Shown: positions 8,592 through 18,447, counted from the stretch's first letter. The stretch is 42,046 bases of DNA from Bacteroidota bacterium (GCA_015222055.1 JADFUR010000059.1:1-42046); one strand, 5' to 3'. Notes: generated by a model not told the origin, from the sequence alone. Numbers and translations are program-made.

Positions 8592-8633
8592 GCTACATTT
8601 TAATCCCTAATTCTTAATTCCTAATCCGTAATT

Positions 8634-9107
8634 CTATACATGATGATATGGTTCATTTTTCAATATTGTAAAAGCACGATAAAGCTGCTCAATAAATATT
8701 AATCGCACCATTTGATGCGAGAAAGTCATTTTCGACAAGGCAATTTTACTATTTGCTCTTGCATACACTTCTGTAGAAAAACCATAAGGACCACCAACAA
8801 CAAAAAACAGATTTTTAATTCCACTCAACATTTTTTTCTGTATAAATTTCGAAAATTCAACCGAAGAATATTCTTTAGAATTCTCATCAAGCAAAACAAG
8901 ATAATCGGAAGTATTAATCTGTTTCAAAATTAAATCTCCTTCTTTTTCTTTTTGTTGTTGAAAAGTTAAATTTTTTGCGTTTTTTATATCCGGAATAGTT
9001 CTAATTTCAAGCTGAATATAATGTTTTAATCTTCCTTCATAAATTGAAATACCTTTTTTTAAATAATCAGTATCTGTTTTACCAACTGTGAGAAAAATAA
9101 TTTTCAT
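8634..9107 (-). CDS. 23S rRNA pseudouridine-1915 N3-methyltransferase RlmH
   Basis: 157 residues, the normal length. RlmH is a small SPOUT-class methyltransferase that uses SAM to methylate pseudouridine 1915 in helix 69 of 23S rRNA on assembled 70S ribosomes. Diagnostic features are the SAM-binding knot (FVVGGPYGF, about residues 101-109), the segment SKMTFSHQMVRLIFIEQLYRA and the C-terminal PYHH-V. The start is ATG, with a TAAATTTG -7 box (9123-9130) giving a very short leader. It is the last gene of a minus-strand block, and the next gene upstream is divergent. Confidence 0.97.
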   Translation of the reverse strand: MKIIFLTVGKTDTDYLKKGISIYEGRLKHYIQLEIRTIPDIKNAKNLTFQQQKEKEGDLILKQINTSDYLVLLDENSKEYSSVEFSKFIQKKMLSGIKNLFFVVGGPYGFSTEVYARANSKIALSKMTFSHQMVRLIFIEQLYRAFTILKNEPYHHV

Positions 9108-9417
9108 GTGTTTATTTAATTACAAATTTAAAATTACGTCTTAGAAATTATAAATATTTAAATTTTCATGGTTTTAATAACCCGCTCTTTCATAATAAAA
9201 AAGCATTATTTTATTCCAAATTATCAAATCCTCTTACGCAAAACAAAAATCCTACCATACAAAAAAAATTGTTGGGCTATAACTTTCTACTTTCTGCTTT
9301 CATCTTTCTATACTAATATTATTTTCGTAAATTGCATTGTTAAAAATATTTATGTTAATTTTACCCTTTGTAAGCAAAGTAATAATTTATAAACTTACAA
9401 AAATTAAATTTTATTTC
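9108..9417. other. Divergent intergenic region rlmH / DUF4783-like gene
   Basis: About 310 bp of AT-rich DNA. Apart from the rlmH -7 box I see no motif I would defend. An open frame of 74 codons on the plus strand (9168-9392) has no recognisable protein character. Confidence 0.4.
9123..9130 (-). promoter_or_regulatory. Candidate -7 box of rlmH
   Basis: TAAATTTG on the minus strand, 15 bases before the rlmH ATG, predicting a leader of about ten bases. No -33 TTG is evident. Confidence 0.35.
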
Positions 9418-9858
9418 ATGATTTTTTTTAATCCCATATCAAATTTCTTTACTAAAAAACATAGTCTTTTAGTACTAATATTTCTTTTGTCGCTATCTAC
9501 ATATAGTGCAAATAGCAATTTATGGCAAAATCAAATCCCTACTGAAATTATTACATCAATAAAAGATGGCGATTCTAAAAGCTTAGCTAATTTTTTTGAG
9601 TCCTCCATTGAATTGGTGGTTCTTCAAACAACCAACATTTTTAGTAAAGCTCAGGCTAAAATCATTTTAAACGATTTTTTTACACGTCATAAACCAACAA
9701 ATTTTAAAATTATACACACAGGTAAATCAGCAGATTCGTTATATGCTATTGGTACTCTTAAAACCAACGATAATGTTTTTCGTGTTTACTTTTTACTAAA
9801 GACAAAAAACAAAACTCAATATATTGAACAATTAAGAATTGAATACGAAAATGAATAA
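9418..9858 (+). CDS. DUF4783-like small secreted protein upstream of nadC
   Basis: 146 residues from the ATG at 9418. That start puts a signal peptide (hydrophobic core SLLVLIFLLSLSTYS) near the N-terminus, and the longer reading from 9337 lacks support. The mature part (EIITSIKDGDSKSLANFFES...LQTTNIFSKAQAKIILNDFF) has the alpha-plus-beta pattern of DUF4783, an NTF2-like fold restricted to Bacteroidota and typically encoded directly before nadC. Its stop overlaps the nadC ATG by 8 bases, so the two are probably co-translated. The function of the family is unknown; the extracytoplasmic location is inferred from the signal peptide. Confidence 0.8.
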   Translation: MIFFNPISNFFTKKHSLLVLIFLLSLSTYSANSNLWQNQIPTEIITSIKDGDSKSLANFFESSIELVVLQTTNIFSKAQAKIILNDFFTRHKPTNFKIIHTGKSADSLYAIGTLKTNDNVFRVYFLLKTKNKTQYIEQLRIEYENE

Positions 9859-10708
9859 AAACTATTTAGACAAATTTATACGAAACGCTTTTAGCGAAGA
9901 TATTGGCGAAGGCGACCACACATCATTTGCATGCATACCAAACGACACAAAAGGTAAAGCACAACTTTTGATTAAACAAAACGGAATTATTGCCGGAATA
10001 GAAGTTGCAAAACAAGTTTTTAGCAAGTTTGATGAAAATTTAATAGTAAAAACTTTTATTAACGACGGCGAAAAAGTAAACATTGGAGACATTGCATTTA
10101 CTGTTGAAGGAAAAAAAGTTTCAATTCTGCAAACAGAAAGAATTGTGTTGAATATTATGCAACGAATGAGTGGCATTGCAACACAAACAAATAAGTATGT
10201 TGAGAAAATTAAAGATTTAAAAACCAAAGTTCTCGATACTCGAAAAACAACACCTGGACTTCGCATGCTCGAAAAAGCTGCTGTAAAAATTGGTGGTGGA
10301 GTTAATCACCGAATGGGTCTTTACGACATGATTATGATTAAAGATAATCATGTTGATTATTCAGGTGGAATTGAAAATGCAATTAATAACACAAAAACAT
10401 ATTTAAAAAAAAATAATTTAGATTTAAAAATTGAAGTTGAAGTCAGGTCAATTGATGAAGTAAATAAAACACTCAAAATTGGAGGAATACACCGCATTAT
10501 GCTTGACAACTTTACACCTGAGCAAACAAAAAAAGCTGTTAAAATAATTAATAATAAATTTGAAACAGAATCTTCTGGAGGAATTAATATTGATACTATT
10601 CGCAGTTATGCTGAATGTGGGGTTGATTATGTTTCGGTTGGTGCTCTTACACATAATTTTCAAAGTCTTGATATGAGTTTAAAAGCTATTGATTATGTCA
10701 AGCTTTAA
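9851..10708 (+). CDS. nadC: Nicotinate-nucleotide pyrophosphorylase (carboxylating)
   Basis: 285 residues. NadC converts quinolinate and PRPP to nicotinate mononucleotide, CO2 and pyrophosphate, the step that commits de novo NAD synthesis to the pyridine nucleotide. Visible family motifs are EDIGEGDHTS at the N-terminus, QRMSGIAT, the active-site block DTRKTTPGLR, GGGVNHRMGLYDMIMIKDNH, EVEV and the C-terminal barrel strand DYVSVGALTH. I chose the ATG at 9851 over an in-frame TTG four codons earlier because the alignment begins there. It overlaps the DUF4783-like gene by 8 bases and the YihY gene by 14, so it is in a tight operon. nadA and nadB are not in the window. Confidence 0.97.
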   Translation: MNKNYLDKFIRNAFSEDIGEGDHTSFACIPNDTKGKAQLLIKQNGIIAGIEVAKQVFSKFDENLIVKTFINDGEKVNIGDIAFTVEGKKVSILQTERIVLNIMQRMSGIATQTNKYVEKIKDLKTKVLDTRKTTPGLRMLEKAAVKIGGGVNHRMGLYDMIMIKDNHVDYSGGIENAINNTKTYLKKNNLDLKIEVEVRSIDEVNKTLKIGGIHRIMLDNFTPEQTKKAVKIINNKFETESSGGINIDTIRSYAECGVDYVSVGALTHNFQSLDMSLKAIDYVKL

Positions 10709-11669
10709 AAAATGTAAAATAAAATTAAAATGGAAATACTTCCGTTTGGCTGCAAAAGCTAAAAGAGTAACACTTCCCGGTTTTGATAGTGTTCCTCTTT
10801 ATGATGTAGGAGTATTTTTTATTAATGGTTTATATAACGGTGCTATATCATTACGAGCTTCAGCTATTGCTTACAGTTTCTTTCTGGCTTTATTTCCTGC
10901 AATAATTTTTCTTTTTACGCTAATTCCATATATACCCATCGACAACTTTCAGGTAGAATTACTAAGAATGATTAGTGGCATTATGCCTAACAACGCTTAC
11001 TCCGCCATACAAACAACAATAGAAGATATTGCTATGCATAAACGTGGGGGCTTACTTTCTTTTGGGTTTTTAGCTTCATTAATTTTCTCAACAAATGGCA
11101 TTGCTGCAATGATTTCAGCATTTAATGGTACTGTTAACTCTTTTGAAAATAGAAACTGGTTTAGCATTCGCTTTATTTCAGTAATATTAGTGCTAATTCT
11201 CACATCATTAATCACTATTGCAATTAGTTTAATTACATTTAGCCGAACATTTTTAAATTATTTAGTCAGCATTGGTTTTCTAAAAGATAACATCACATAT
11301 TATTTAATTTACTTCGGGCAATTTATAATTATTATAACACTGTTCTTTATTGCAATATCTTTTCTCTACTATCTTGCTCCAGCAAAAAAAACTAAATGGA
11401 AATTCATATCTGCAGGTGCAACTCTTGCAACTCTTTTATCAATAATTATATCGTTTATTTTTTCTTTTTATATAAATCATTTTGGCAGATATAATACTCT
11501 TTATGGTTCAATTGGAACTATAATTGTTATTTTGGTAATGTTCTACATTAATGCCCTTGTTTTAATAATTGGCTTTGAATTAAATGCAGGAATAAAAAAT
11601 GCTAAACTAGAAAGAATAAAACCATTTTTTCATCACAAAAAAACAAGGTCACATAAATTAGTTAATTAA
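10695..11669 (+). CDS. YihY/virulence factor BrkB family membrane protein
   Basis: 324 residues with about six transmembrane helices: around residues 38-58, 60-83, 120-143, 155-185, 205-230 and 240-300. Family motifs include GLYNGAISLRASAIAYSFFL near the N-terminus, the GTVNSFE-NRNWFSIR segment and the C-terminal glycine-rich helix YGSIGTIIVILVMFYI. The family was once misnamed RNase BN and has no demonstrated nuclease activity; the cellular role remains unclear. The ATG at 10695 is preferred over a TTG two codons upstream. It overlaps nadC by 14 bases. Confidence 0.93.
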   Translation: MSSFKKCKIKLKWKYFRLAAKAKRVTLPGFDSVPLYDVGVFFINGLYNGAISLRASAIAYSFFLALFPAIIFLFTLIPYIPIDNFQVELLRMISGIMPNNAYSAIQTTIEDIAMHKRGGLLSFGFLASLIFSTNGIAAMISAFNGTVNSFENRNWFSIRFISVILVLILTSLITIAISLITFSRTFLNYLVSIGFLKDNITYYLIYFGQFIIIITLFFIAISFLYYLAPAKKTKWKFISAGATLATLLSIIISFIFSFYINHFGRYNTLYGSIGTIIVILVMFYINALVLIIGFELNAGIKNAKLERIKPFFHHKKTRSHKLVN

Positions 11670-11742
11670 TTTATGTTTAAAAATGCAAAAAAATAGATAC
11701 TTTAATTTGAAAAAAAACGTATTTTATAATAAAAAATTAAAC

Positions 11743-12465
11743 ATGCAGAAATTTCTAATTATCATTACATCTGTTCTACTTTTTTCATTTACGAATGTGC
11801 TCTCTCAAAATAATTATACACAATATGGCCTTGCGTCATTCTATGCCGATAAATTTGAGGGACATATTACCGCTAACGGTGAAAAATATTCGCATTCGAA
11901 ATTAACAGCGGCTCACCTAAACATGCCATTTAACACAATAGTAAAAGTTACAAATCTTTCAAACAACAAATCTGTTATTGTTAGAATAAATGACAGAGGA
12001 CCCTATGAGAAAGACAGAATTATTGATCTTTCAAAATCTGCCGCAAAAAAAATAAATTTTATAGAAGTTGGTCTTACTCAAGTAAAAGTTGAAATTGTTG
12101 ATTTTCCGAAAAACGAAACCACTAAAAATAATAATATTAATAAAAACAGTGGTAATAATAATTACCAATCATATGTCAAAAACACTAAAGAGATATACGA
12201 ATTTAGCTCCAACAAAACTAATATTAATGGTTTTGGCGTGCAAATTGCAAGCTACAAAGAGTTATCTAATTTAATGAGAATTTGTGACAGCTTAAAAAAT
12301 GTTTACAATAAAAAAATCTATATTCAGGTTTCTAACATTAATGAAAATAAATTATACAGAATAATTTTAGGAAACTTTACAGATACAAAAAAAGCCGAAT
12401 TTTTTAAAAATTCTATTCAAAATAAATACCCTGATTGTTTTATCGTTAATTTTGGCAAAAATTAA
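11743..12465 (+). CDS. rlpA: RlpA-like septal ring lytic transglycosylase with SPOR domain
   Basis: 240 residues from the ATG at 11743, which places a signal peptide (MQKFLIIITSVLLFSFTNVLS) at the N-terminus; the reading from 11683 adds a charged lead that would mask it. A double-psi beta-barrel domain (about 25-95) carries YGLASFYADKFEGHITANGE, the NDRGPY block and RIIDLSKSAA. The acidic residues in NDRGP and DLS match the RlpA site that cleaves naked glycan strands. An Asn/Lys-rich linker follows, then a C-terminal SPOR domain (about 165-240: GFGVQIASY...RIILGNF), which binds denuded peptidoglycan at division septa. There is no lipobox, so it is probably periplasmic. Confidence 0.9.
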   Translation: MQKFLIIITSVLLFSFTNVLSQNNYTQYGLASFYADKFEGHITANGEKYSHSKLTAAHLNMPFNTIVKVTNLSNNKSVIVRINDRGPYEKDRIIDLSKSAAKKINFIEVGLTQVKVEIVDFPKNETTKNNNINKNSGNNNYQSYVKNTKEIYEFSSNKTNINGFGVQIASYKELSNLMRICDSLKNVYNKKIYIQVSNINENKLYRIILGNFTDTKKAEFFKNSIQNKYPDCFIVNFGKN

Positions 12466-12509
12466 AAATTATATCCAAGCAACTTGAAACTTTTAAATTT
12501 TTACAGGTA

Positions 12510-14477
12510 TTGTCAAAAAAAACTTCACATATAATTGGTTTGCTTTTTGTAATAATTCTAATAATTATTTCAAAAAGTACATTTGCAATTACTAAACTGA
12601 AACCAAACACTCCCGATAGCATTTTCGTAAAAGGGGGCAATTATATTGTAATTGATAATAAACTAATGTTTTTTAAAACGGACACTACAATATATATATC
12701 TGACACAACAACATATAACACAGATACACAAAAAGCTAAAAGATCAGCCGCTTTTTATAAAAAATTAGAAAAAAAGGTTTATAATAAAAAATTTGCCAGT
12801 AAACTTTACGGTTTGTTATTTGTATCCGAATCAGATTCTTCATCAAATAAAAATACAAGAAAAAGCGAATCAGAATTCTTAAAATACCAAGGTAAAATTA
12901 TTAAAAATATTAGCATTAAAACATTAGATGTTTTTGGAACAAACATATATGACACTCTTTCCCAAGTGAGTTCTTTTGCTTCAAAAACAGCAAACAGAAT
13001 TCATATCCGCACAAATAAGAGAATAATAAAAAATAATCTTTTATTTAATCTGGGAGATACTGTAGACCCATATGTTATTTCCGATAATGAAAGGATTATA
13101 AGAGATTTGTCTTTTATTACCGATTCAAGAATCATTATAAACCCAGAAACGGTTGATACTAATTTTGTAAACATTATTATATTAACCAAAGATGCATGGA
13201 CCATGGGTCTTGAGGGTCAAATATATGATAGAACAAGTGGTCGAATTGATATTTTTGACAAAAATATTTTTGGGACAGGAAATCAACAAATAAATAAATT
13301 CTACCTAAATTCAGAAAATATTGACAAGAGTGGGTATAAAGGATATTACAGGATTAACAATATTAAAGGTTCTTTTATCTCAGGTGAACTAAAATATTTC
13401 AATCTTTACGACAGGACAAGCTATGAAATAAACTTTAAGAAAAAATTTCTAACGCCTGAAGTAAAATATGCTGGTGGACTAACTGTGAATAGAACTTTCT
13501 TATACGATAATGTTTTTATTAATGATTCTTTAACTTTTACTATACCTCTAAATTTTAATTATCAAGATTTATGGATAGGAAAAAGTATTAAAATACAAAA
13601 CAAAATTAATAATTCTAAAGATAGAACACGTTTAATACTCTCGGCAAGACTTATGCGCAAAGAATTTACTGAGCGCCCAAACATTAAACCTGATTCAAAT
13701 CAAATGTTTTATAATATTTCAAGGGCATTGGTAAGCATTGGTATTTCTAAGCAACATTACTATAAAACAAAACTAATTCGTGGTTTCGGAAAAACCGAGG
13801 ATATTCCTTATGGAAGCCTTCTGGAATTTACTTTTGGCTCTGAATTAGACAATTACGAAAACAGATTTTATTCCGGACTGAGTTTCTCTAAAGGAATAGT
13901 TACTAAAAAATTATACTATTTTAACTCAAAAATATCTGTTGGAAGTTACTTCAACAATAATACATTTGAAAATGCTATAATTAGATTCGATGGATTATAT
14001 CTTTCAAAATTAATTAATTTTCATGGTCTAAAAACAAGACATTATTTTAAAATTAATTATACAAACGGTATAAAAAGATATGATGAAGAAAGAATTAATA
14101 TTAACAGAGATAATGGAATTAGAGATTTTTCATTAAGCACAATTTATGGAAAAAAACGGTTTAGTGCTAAACTCGAGAATGTAATTTTTCCGTCATTCTA
14201 TTTTTATGGATTTGGTGTTGCAATATTTTCATTTTTAGATTTTGGTGTTGTTGGGAATAACAATAACTTTATTTTTAAAAACAAATATTATTCAGGAATA
14301 GGTATCGGATTTAAAATAAGAAACGATAATTTAGTTCTTAATTCTTTGGAAATACGTATTGCTTATTATCCTCGCAAACCTCCCAATTATGAAAATATGA
14401 CAATCCATATTTCAAATCAGGATTTTGAAATAGATAACTTTAGCACAACGCTACCTGATGTTATAAAATACGAATAA
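12510..14477 (+). CDS. POTRA/beta-barrel outer-membrane protein (BamA/TamA-like)
   Basis: 655 residues read from a TTG codon at 12510, since no ATG exists before residue 53. A TTG start is supported because it yields a clean signal peptide (HIIGLLFVIILIIISKSTFA). Residues about 125-235 look like POTRA repeats (TNKRIIKNNLLFNLGDTVD...NERIIRDLSFITDSRI...VNIIILTKDAWT). The rest (about 240-645) alternates aromatic and polar strands typical of a 16-strand barrel. The family resembles BamA/TamA/Omp85 proteins that insert or export outer-membrane proteins, but it is probably a Bacteroidota-specific accessory rather than the essential BamA. It follows rlpA after 44 bases. The terminal residue is not the usual aromatic. 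Confidence 0.75.
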   Translation: MSKKTSHIIGLLFVIILIIISKSTFAITKLKPNTPDSIFVKGGNYIVIDNKLMFFKTDTTIYISDTTTYNTDTQKAKRSAAFYKKLEKKVYNKKFASKLYGLLFVSESDSSSNKNTRKSESEFLKYQGKIIKNISIKTLDVFGTNIYDTLSQVSSFASKTANRIHIRTNKRIIKNNLLFNLGDTVDPYVISDNERIIRDLSFITDSRIIINPETVDTNFVNIIILTKDAWTMGLEGQIYDRTSGRIDIFDKNIFGTGNQQINKFYLNSENIDKSGYKGYYRINNIKGSFISGELKYFNLYDRTSYEINFKKKFLTPEVKYAGGLTVNRTFLYDNVFINDSLTFTIPLNFNYQDLWIGKSIKIQNKINNSKDRTRLILSARLMRKEFTERPNIKPDSNQMFYNISRALVSIGISKQHYYKTKLIRGFGKTEDIPYGSLLEFTFGSELDNYENRFYSGLSFSKGIVTKKLYYFNSKISVGSYFNNNTFENAIIRFDGLYLSKLINFHGLKTRHYFKINYTNGIKRYDEERININRDNGIRDFSLSTIYGKKRFSAKLENVIFPSFYFYGFGVAIFSFLDFGVVGNNNNFIFKNKYYSGIGIGFKIRNDNLVLNSLEIRIAYYPRKPPNYENMTIHISNQDFEIDNFSTTLPDVIKYE

Positions 14478-14527
14478 ATTTACAATCAATATTCGCGACT
14501 ATTAATCTGTTATTAGAATGACTTTAA

Positions 14528-14583
14528 TAAAAAAAAACACTGATTTAACAATAAAATCCGCAGAAATTAGTCAAATCAGTGTT
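14528..14583 (-). terminator. Intrinsic terminator of gcvP
   Basis: Perfect 11-bp stem (AACACTGATTT, 14536-14546, with AAATCAGTGTT, 14573-14583) with a 26-base loop, followed on the minus strand by a run of nine or more T. It sits between the convergent barrel-protein gene and gcvP, and may serve both. Confidence 0.75.
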
Positions 14584-14607
14584 GTTAGTATTGTGTTTTA
14601 AATTTTG

Positions 14608-17475
14608 TTATTTATATTCTTCAAGTTCCGAACTTGAGCACAATAAATTTCTATCTCCATAACCGTTATCAATCTTACTTACAGCCGGCCAAAATTTATT
14701 ATTAGCAATCCATTTTAATGGGTAACAAGCTTTTTGTCTGCTATAACTATGTTTCCATTCCGAAACCGAAATATCTTCAGCAGTGTGAGGTGCATTAATT
14801 AATACATTATCTTCTGCATCGGCCTTTCCTCTCTTAATATCTTCAATTTCTTCACGTATAGATAACATTGTTTCAATAAAACGATCAATTTCCTTCTTCG
14901 ATTCACTCTCGGTTGGCTCAATCATTAGTGTCTCGTGAACAGGGAAAGACAATGTTGGAGCATGAAAACCGTAATCCATCAATCGACGTGCAATATCGCC
15001 AGTTTCAATTCCATATTCATGCTTGAAAGTTCTGCAATCTAAAATCATTTCATGTGCACACCAGCCTTTTTCTCCTGTATAAAGAACTCCATAGGCATCT
15101 TTTAAACATGCGGCAATATAATTCGTATTTAAAATCGCAATTTTTGTCGCTTCTGTTAAGCCATCATAACCTAACATTTTAACATAAGCGTAAGGTATTG
15201 GTAATAAACCTGCACTTCCATATTGAGCCGACGAAACAGCAGTAACTCCTCTTTTTCCTCCAGTCTTTACAATTGGGTGAGTAGGTAAATAATCAACTAA
15301 TTTGTCGTTAACACAAATTGGACCAACACCAGGACCACCACCTCCGTGAGGGCTAGCAAATGTTTTATGTAAATTCAAATGACATACATCAGCACCAATA
15401 AAACCAGGACTAGTTAATCCTATTTGTCCGTTCATATTTGCACCGTCCATATATACTAATCCCCCATTTTTATGTGTAATGTCAACCATTTCTTTAATGG
15501 CACTTTCAAAAACGCCATGAGTTGATGGATAAGTTACAATAAAAGCACTTAAATTATCTTTGTACTTCTCTGCCTTATTTTTAAAATCTTCTACGTTGAT
15601 ATTCCCTTTTTCATCACAATCAACAATAACAATATCAGAACCTGACATATGAGCACTTGCTGGATTTGTACCATGAGCTGATGATGGAATTAAAACGATA
15701 TTACGATGAGTATCTCCATGATCTAAATGATATTGACGAATAACCATTAAACCTGCATACTCGCCTGCTGCACCTGAATTGGGCTGAAATGATACGCCTG
15801 AGAAACCTGTAATTACACACAAATCTTTGCCTAAATCTTCAACTAACTCTTTGTAACCCAATGCTTGGTTTTCAGGAACAAAAGGATGAATTCCTCCAAA
15901 CTCAACCCAACTTAAAGCCAACATTGAATTTGCAGAATTTAATTTCATTGTGCATGATCCTAAAGGTGTCATTGAATGAGTTAGTGATAAATCTTTACGC
16001 TCAAGTTTCTTAATATATCTCATCATTTCTGTTTCTGAATGAAATGTATTAAAAACATTTTCTTCAAGAAATGTTGATTGTCTTACAAATTTTTTATCGA
16101 AATAAACATTATTATTAATATCTTTAATTTTGTTTGCAGGTTTGTTTTTTGCAATAGCAAAAATTTCAATAATTAAATTTATGTCCTCAACATTTGTTGT
16201 TTCGTCAACACTAATACCTATAGTTTTATCATCAATATAATTAAAATTAATCTCTCTCTCAAGAGCTAATTTCTCAATATCTTTTTTAGAAATATTTTCA
16301 GGTAATCTAATTTGAATTGTATCAAAATAATTCTCAATTTCTTGATTATAATCTAATTTTGATAATTCATCATTTAATGTTCCGGCATATGAATGTATTT
16401 TATTAGCAATTCGTTTCATGCCATCTTTACCATGATAAGAAACATATAAACCTGCCATTGTTGCCATTAAAGCTTGCGATGTACAAATGTTTGATGTAGC
16501 TTTTTCTCTTTTTATGTGTTGTTCACGTGTTTGAAGAGCCATTCGCAATACTTGATCTCCATTAGAATCAACAGAAATACCAATAATACGACCCGGCATA
16601 TTTCTAACAAATTTTTGTCGTGTTGCGAAATAACCTGCGTGTGGTCCTCCATAAAACATTGGAAGTCCTAGTCGTTGTGTGTTTCCAACTACAACATCTG
16701 CACCCCATTCAGCCGGCGGTGTTAACATTACTAAACTTAAAATATCGGCAGCAACGGTAACCAAACCATCATTTTCATGTATTTTCGATACAAAATCTTC
16801 ATAATCAACTATTTCACCATTAGCAGCGGGGTATTGAATAACTGCACCAAAAACTTTATCGTCAGCTTCAAATTTTTTAAAATCACCAATTACTAATTCA
16901 ATGCCAAATGGGCTTGTGCGGGTTTTTATAACATCTAAAGTTTGAGAAAAAATATTTTTATCGACAAAAAGCTTTTTCCCATTATTTTTCACAAAAAAAC
17001 GAGCCCTCTTACGATACATCATAAGAACAGCTTCTGCAGCTGAAGTACCTTCGTCTAATAATGATGAATTAGCAATTTCCATTCCTGTCAGTTCCATAAT
17101 AGCAGTTTGGAAATTTAACAAAGCCTCTAACCTACCCTGCGATATTTCTGCCTGATATGGTGTGTATGAAGTATACCAACTTGGATTTTCTAAAACATTA
17201 CGTAAAATTACTGAAGGTGTAATTGTATCATAATATCCTAAACCAATATAAGTCTTAAACAACTTATTTTTTGAAGCTATCTTCTTAATCTTTTTAAGAT
17301 ATTCATATTCGCTTATTCCCTCATGTAAATTCATGGGTTTATCTAAACGAATTGATTCTGGTATTGTTTGATCAATTAACTCATCAACTGATGCAACACC
17401 TATTTTTTTTAACATTTCGTCAATTTCCTGAACTCTTGGTCCGTTATGACGATGAGAGAATTTTTCTGTTGTCAT
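14608..17475 (-). CDS. gcvP: Glycine dehydrogenase (decarboxylating), P protein
   Basis: 955 residues, the length of the fused homodimeric P protein. It decarboxylates glycine with PLP and passes the aminomethyl group to the lipoyl arm of the H protein in the glycine cleavage system. The N-terminal half carries RHNGP, ASLLDEGTSAAEA and GGPHAGYFA. The C-terminal half carries HGTNPASAHMSG, VYMDGANMNGQ and the PLP-lysine motif HLNLHKTFASPHGGGGPG (lysine near residue 704). All are intact. No gcvT, gcvH or lpd is in the window, so the system is dispersed, as is common in Bacteroidota. The leader is about 80 bases, AT-rich, with no glycine riboswitch. Confidence 0.98.
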   Translation of the reverse strand: MTTEKFSHRHNGPRVQEIDEMLKKIGVASVDELIDQTIPESIRLDKPMNLHEGISEYEYLKKIKKIASKNKLFKTYIGLGYYDTITPSVILRNVLENPSWYTSYTPYQAEISQGRLEALLNFQTAIMELTGMEIANSSLLDEGTSAAEAVLMMYRKRARFFVKNNGKKLFVDKNIFSQTLDVIKTRTSPFGIELVIGDFKKFEADDKVFGAVIQYPAANGEIVDYEDFVSKIHENDGLVTVAADILSLVMLTPPAEWGADVVVGNTQRLGLPMFYGGPHAGYFATRQKFVRNMPGRIIGISVDSNGDQVLRMALQTREQHIKREKATSNICTSQALMATMAGLYVSYHGKDGMKRIANKIHSYAGTLNDELSKLDYNQEIENYFDTIQIRLPENISKKDIEKLALEREINFNYIDDKTIGISVDETTNVEDINLIIEIFAIAKNKPANKIKDINNNVYFDKKFVRQSTFLEENVFNTFHSETEMMRYIKKLERKDLSLTHSMTPLGSCTMKLNSANSMLALSWVEFGGIHPFVPENQALGYKELVEDLGKDLCVITGFSGVSFQPNSGAAGEYAGLMVIRQYHLDHGDTHRNIVLIPSSAHGTNPASAHMSGSDIVIVDCDEKGNINVEDFKNKAEKYKDNLSAFIVTYPSTHGVFESAIKEMVDITHKNGGLVYMDGANMNGQIGLTSPGFIGADVCHLNLHKTFASPHGGGGPGVGPICVNDKLVDYLPTHPIVKTGGKRGVTAVSSAQYGSAGLLPIPYAYVKMLGYDGLTEATKIAILNTNYIAACLKDAYGVLYTGEKGWCAHEMILDCRTFKHEYGIETGDIARRLMDYGFHAPTLSFPVHETLMIEPTESESKKEIDRFIETMLSIREEIEDIKRGKADAEDNVLINAPHTAEDISVSEWKHSYSRQKACYPLKWIANNKFWPAVSKIDNGYGDRNLLCSSSELEEYK

Positions 17476-17564
17476 TTAAGTATATCTATTTATTGATGTT
17501 AATTATTTTAATTATTTTTATTGTATAAATTTTTAGCAAGATTATTCATTTTTAATAATATAAT

Positions 17565-17591
17565 CAAAAATATAATTATGTTAGATAACAA
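17565..17591 (-). promoter_or_regulatory. Candidate gcvP promoter
   Basis: On the minus strand a TTG (17589-17591), then 16 bases, then TATTTTTG (17565-17572), matching the -33/-7 pattern of Bacteroidota sigma-A promoters, with a slightly short spacer. It predicts a leader of about 80 bases. Confidence 0.5.
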
Positions 17592-17744
17592 AAAATTCAT
17601 AATTAAATTTTTTGTTACTGGTTTTTTAATTAATTTTAAGCTTCAATTATTCCCATACATAGATTTAAAAAAGCACTAAATTTAAAAAAAATGTTTGAAT
17701 TTCCTTGTATGAAATTTATAAATCTTTTTTTAATATTTTAATTA

Positions 17745-18374
17745 ATGAAATATACAAAAATAAAACACCTGTTATCTTTATTATCGTTACTTTTTATAAT
17801 TAACGTTTCTTTAGCACAAAACACAGTGTGGATGCTAAATGGTAAAAAAACAATTATTAACGATTACAATATAAATAAATACGAAGACACACACAATTTA
17901 ATTTATCAAAACTCTAGAGGAAAAGACAAACAGATAGGTGTTGACGAAATATTCTCAGTAACAGACAACACAGGAGAAGAAAAAATTTTTTACAAAAAAG
18001 ATTCCTTAATTGGTCGTTTTTTCACTACAAAACAAATGAAAGATTATGTAAGAGGTGAATTTGAGGCACATAAAAATTACAAAGCACCCTTATCTACTGC
18101 CTTAGGATTTATTGCCGGAGGTGCTTCTGTAATTATTCCGCTTGAAAAAATGTTTTATGCTCCTCTTATACCAGCTGTTGCAACTACAATTATTGGTTGT
18201 ACAAAACCTGCTGAAAAAAAAATAAAAAATAAATATCCAAATTACGAGAACAACAATTATTACATTTTAGGATATAAAGAAAGTGCTAAAAAAAAGCGTA
18301 TTAACAACGCTTTAAAAGGATCTGTTGCGGGAATGGCAGCCGGTATTATTGTTGCTTTTATTATTGGCAATTAA
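17745..18374 (+). CDS. Secreted/membrane protein of unknown function
   Basis: 209 residues. A signal peptide (LSLLSLLFIINVSLAQ) is followed by a short beta-rich region (about 26-90: VWMLNGKKTIINDYNI...FYKKDS). Two glycine/alanine-rich hydrophobic segments (about 113-151 and 190-208) flank a lysine-rich stretch. The opening is reminiscent of Bacteroidota proteins whose N-terminal domain reads 'mlnGk...l.gyki...', and the Gly-rich segments could be membrane hairpins. I do not recognise a named family. It is divergent from gcvP and lies 73 bases before the PAS kinase gene. Confidence 0.7.
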   Translation: MKYTKIKHLLSLLSLLFIINVSLAQNTVWMLNGKKTIINDYNINKYEDTHNLIYQNSRGKDKQIGVDEIFSVTDNTGEEKIFYKKDSLIGRFFTTKQMKDYVRGEFEAHKNYKAPLSTALGFIAGGASVIIPLEKMFYAPLIPAVATTIIGCTKPAEKKIKNKYPNYENNNYYILGYKESAKKKRINNALKGSVAGMAAGIIVAFIIGN

Positions 18375-18447
18375 TAAAATATATTACTTGCATATAATCC
18401 GTTTTTTTTAATGATATCTTCAAAAACAATATAAAACATCTATTTCC

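Noticed and set aside
9168-9392. 74-codon open frame between rlmH and the DUF4783-like gene
   Set aside because: Low-complexity composition, no recognisable domain, overlaps the likely promoter region of the downstream gene.
17476-17744. Glycine riboswitch in front of gcvP
   Set aside because: The leader is short and almost pure A/T, with none of the conserved paired aptamer elements.
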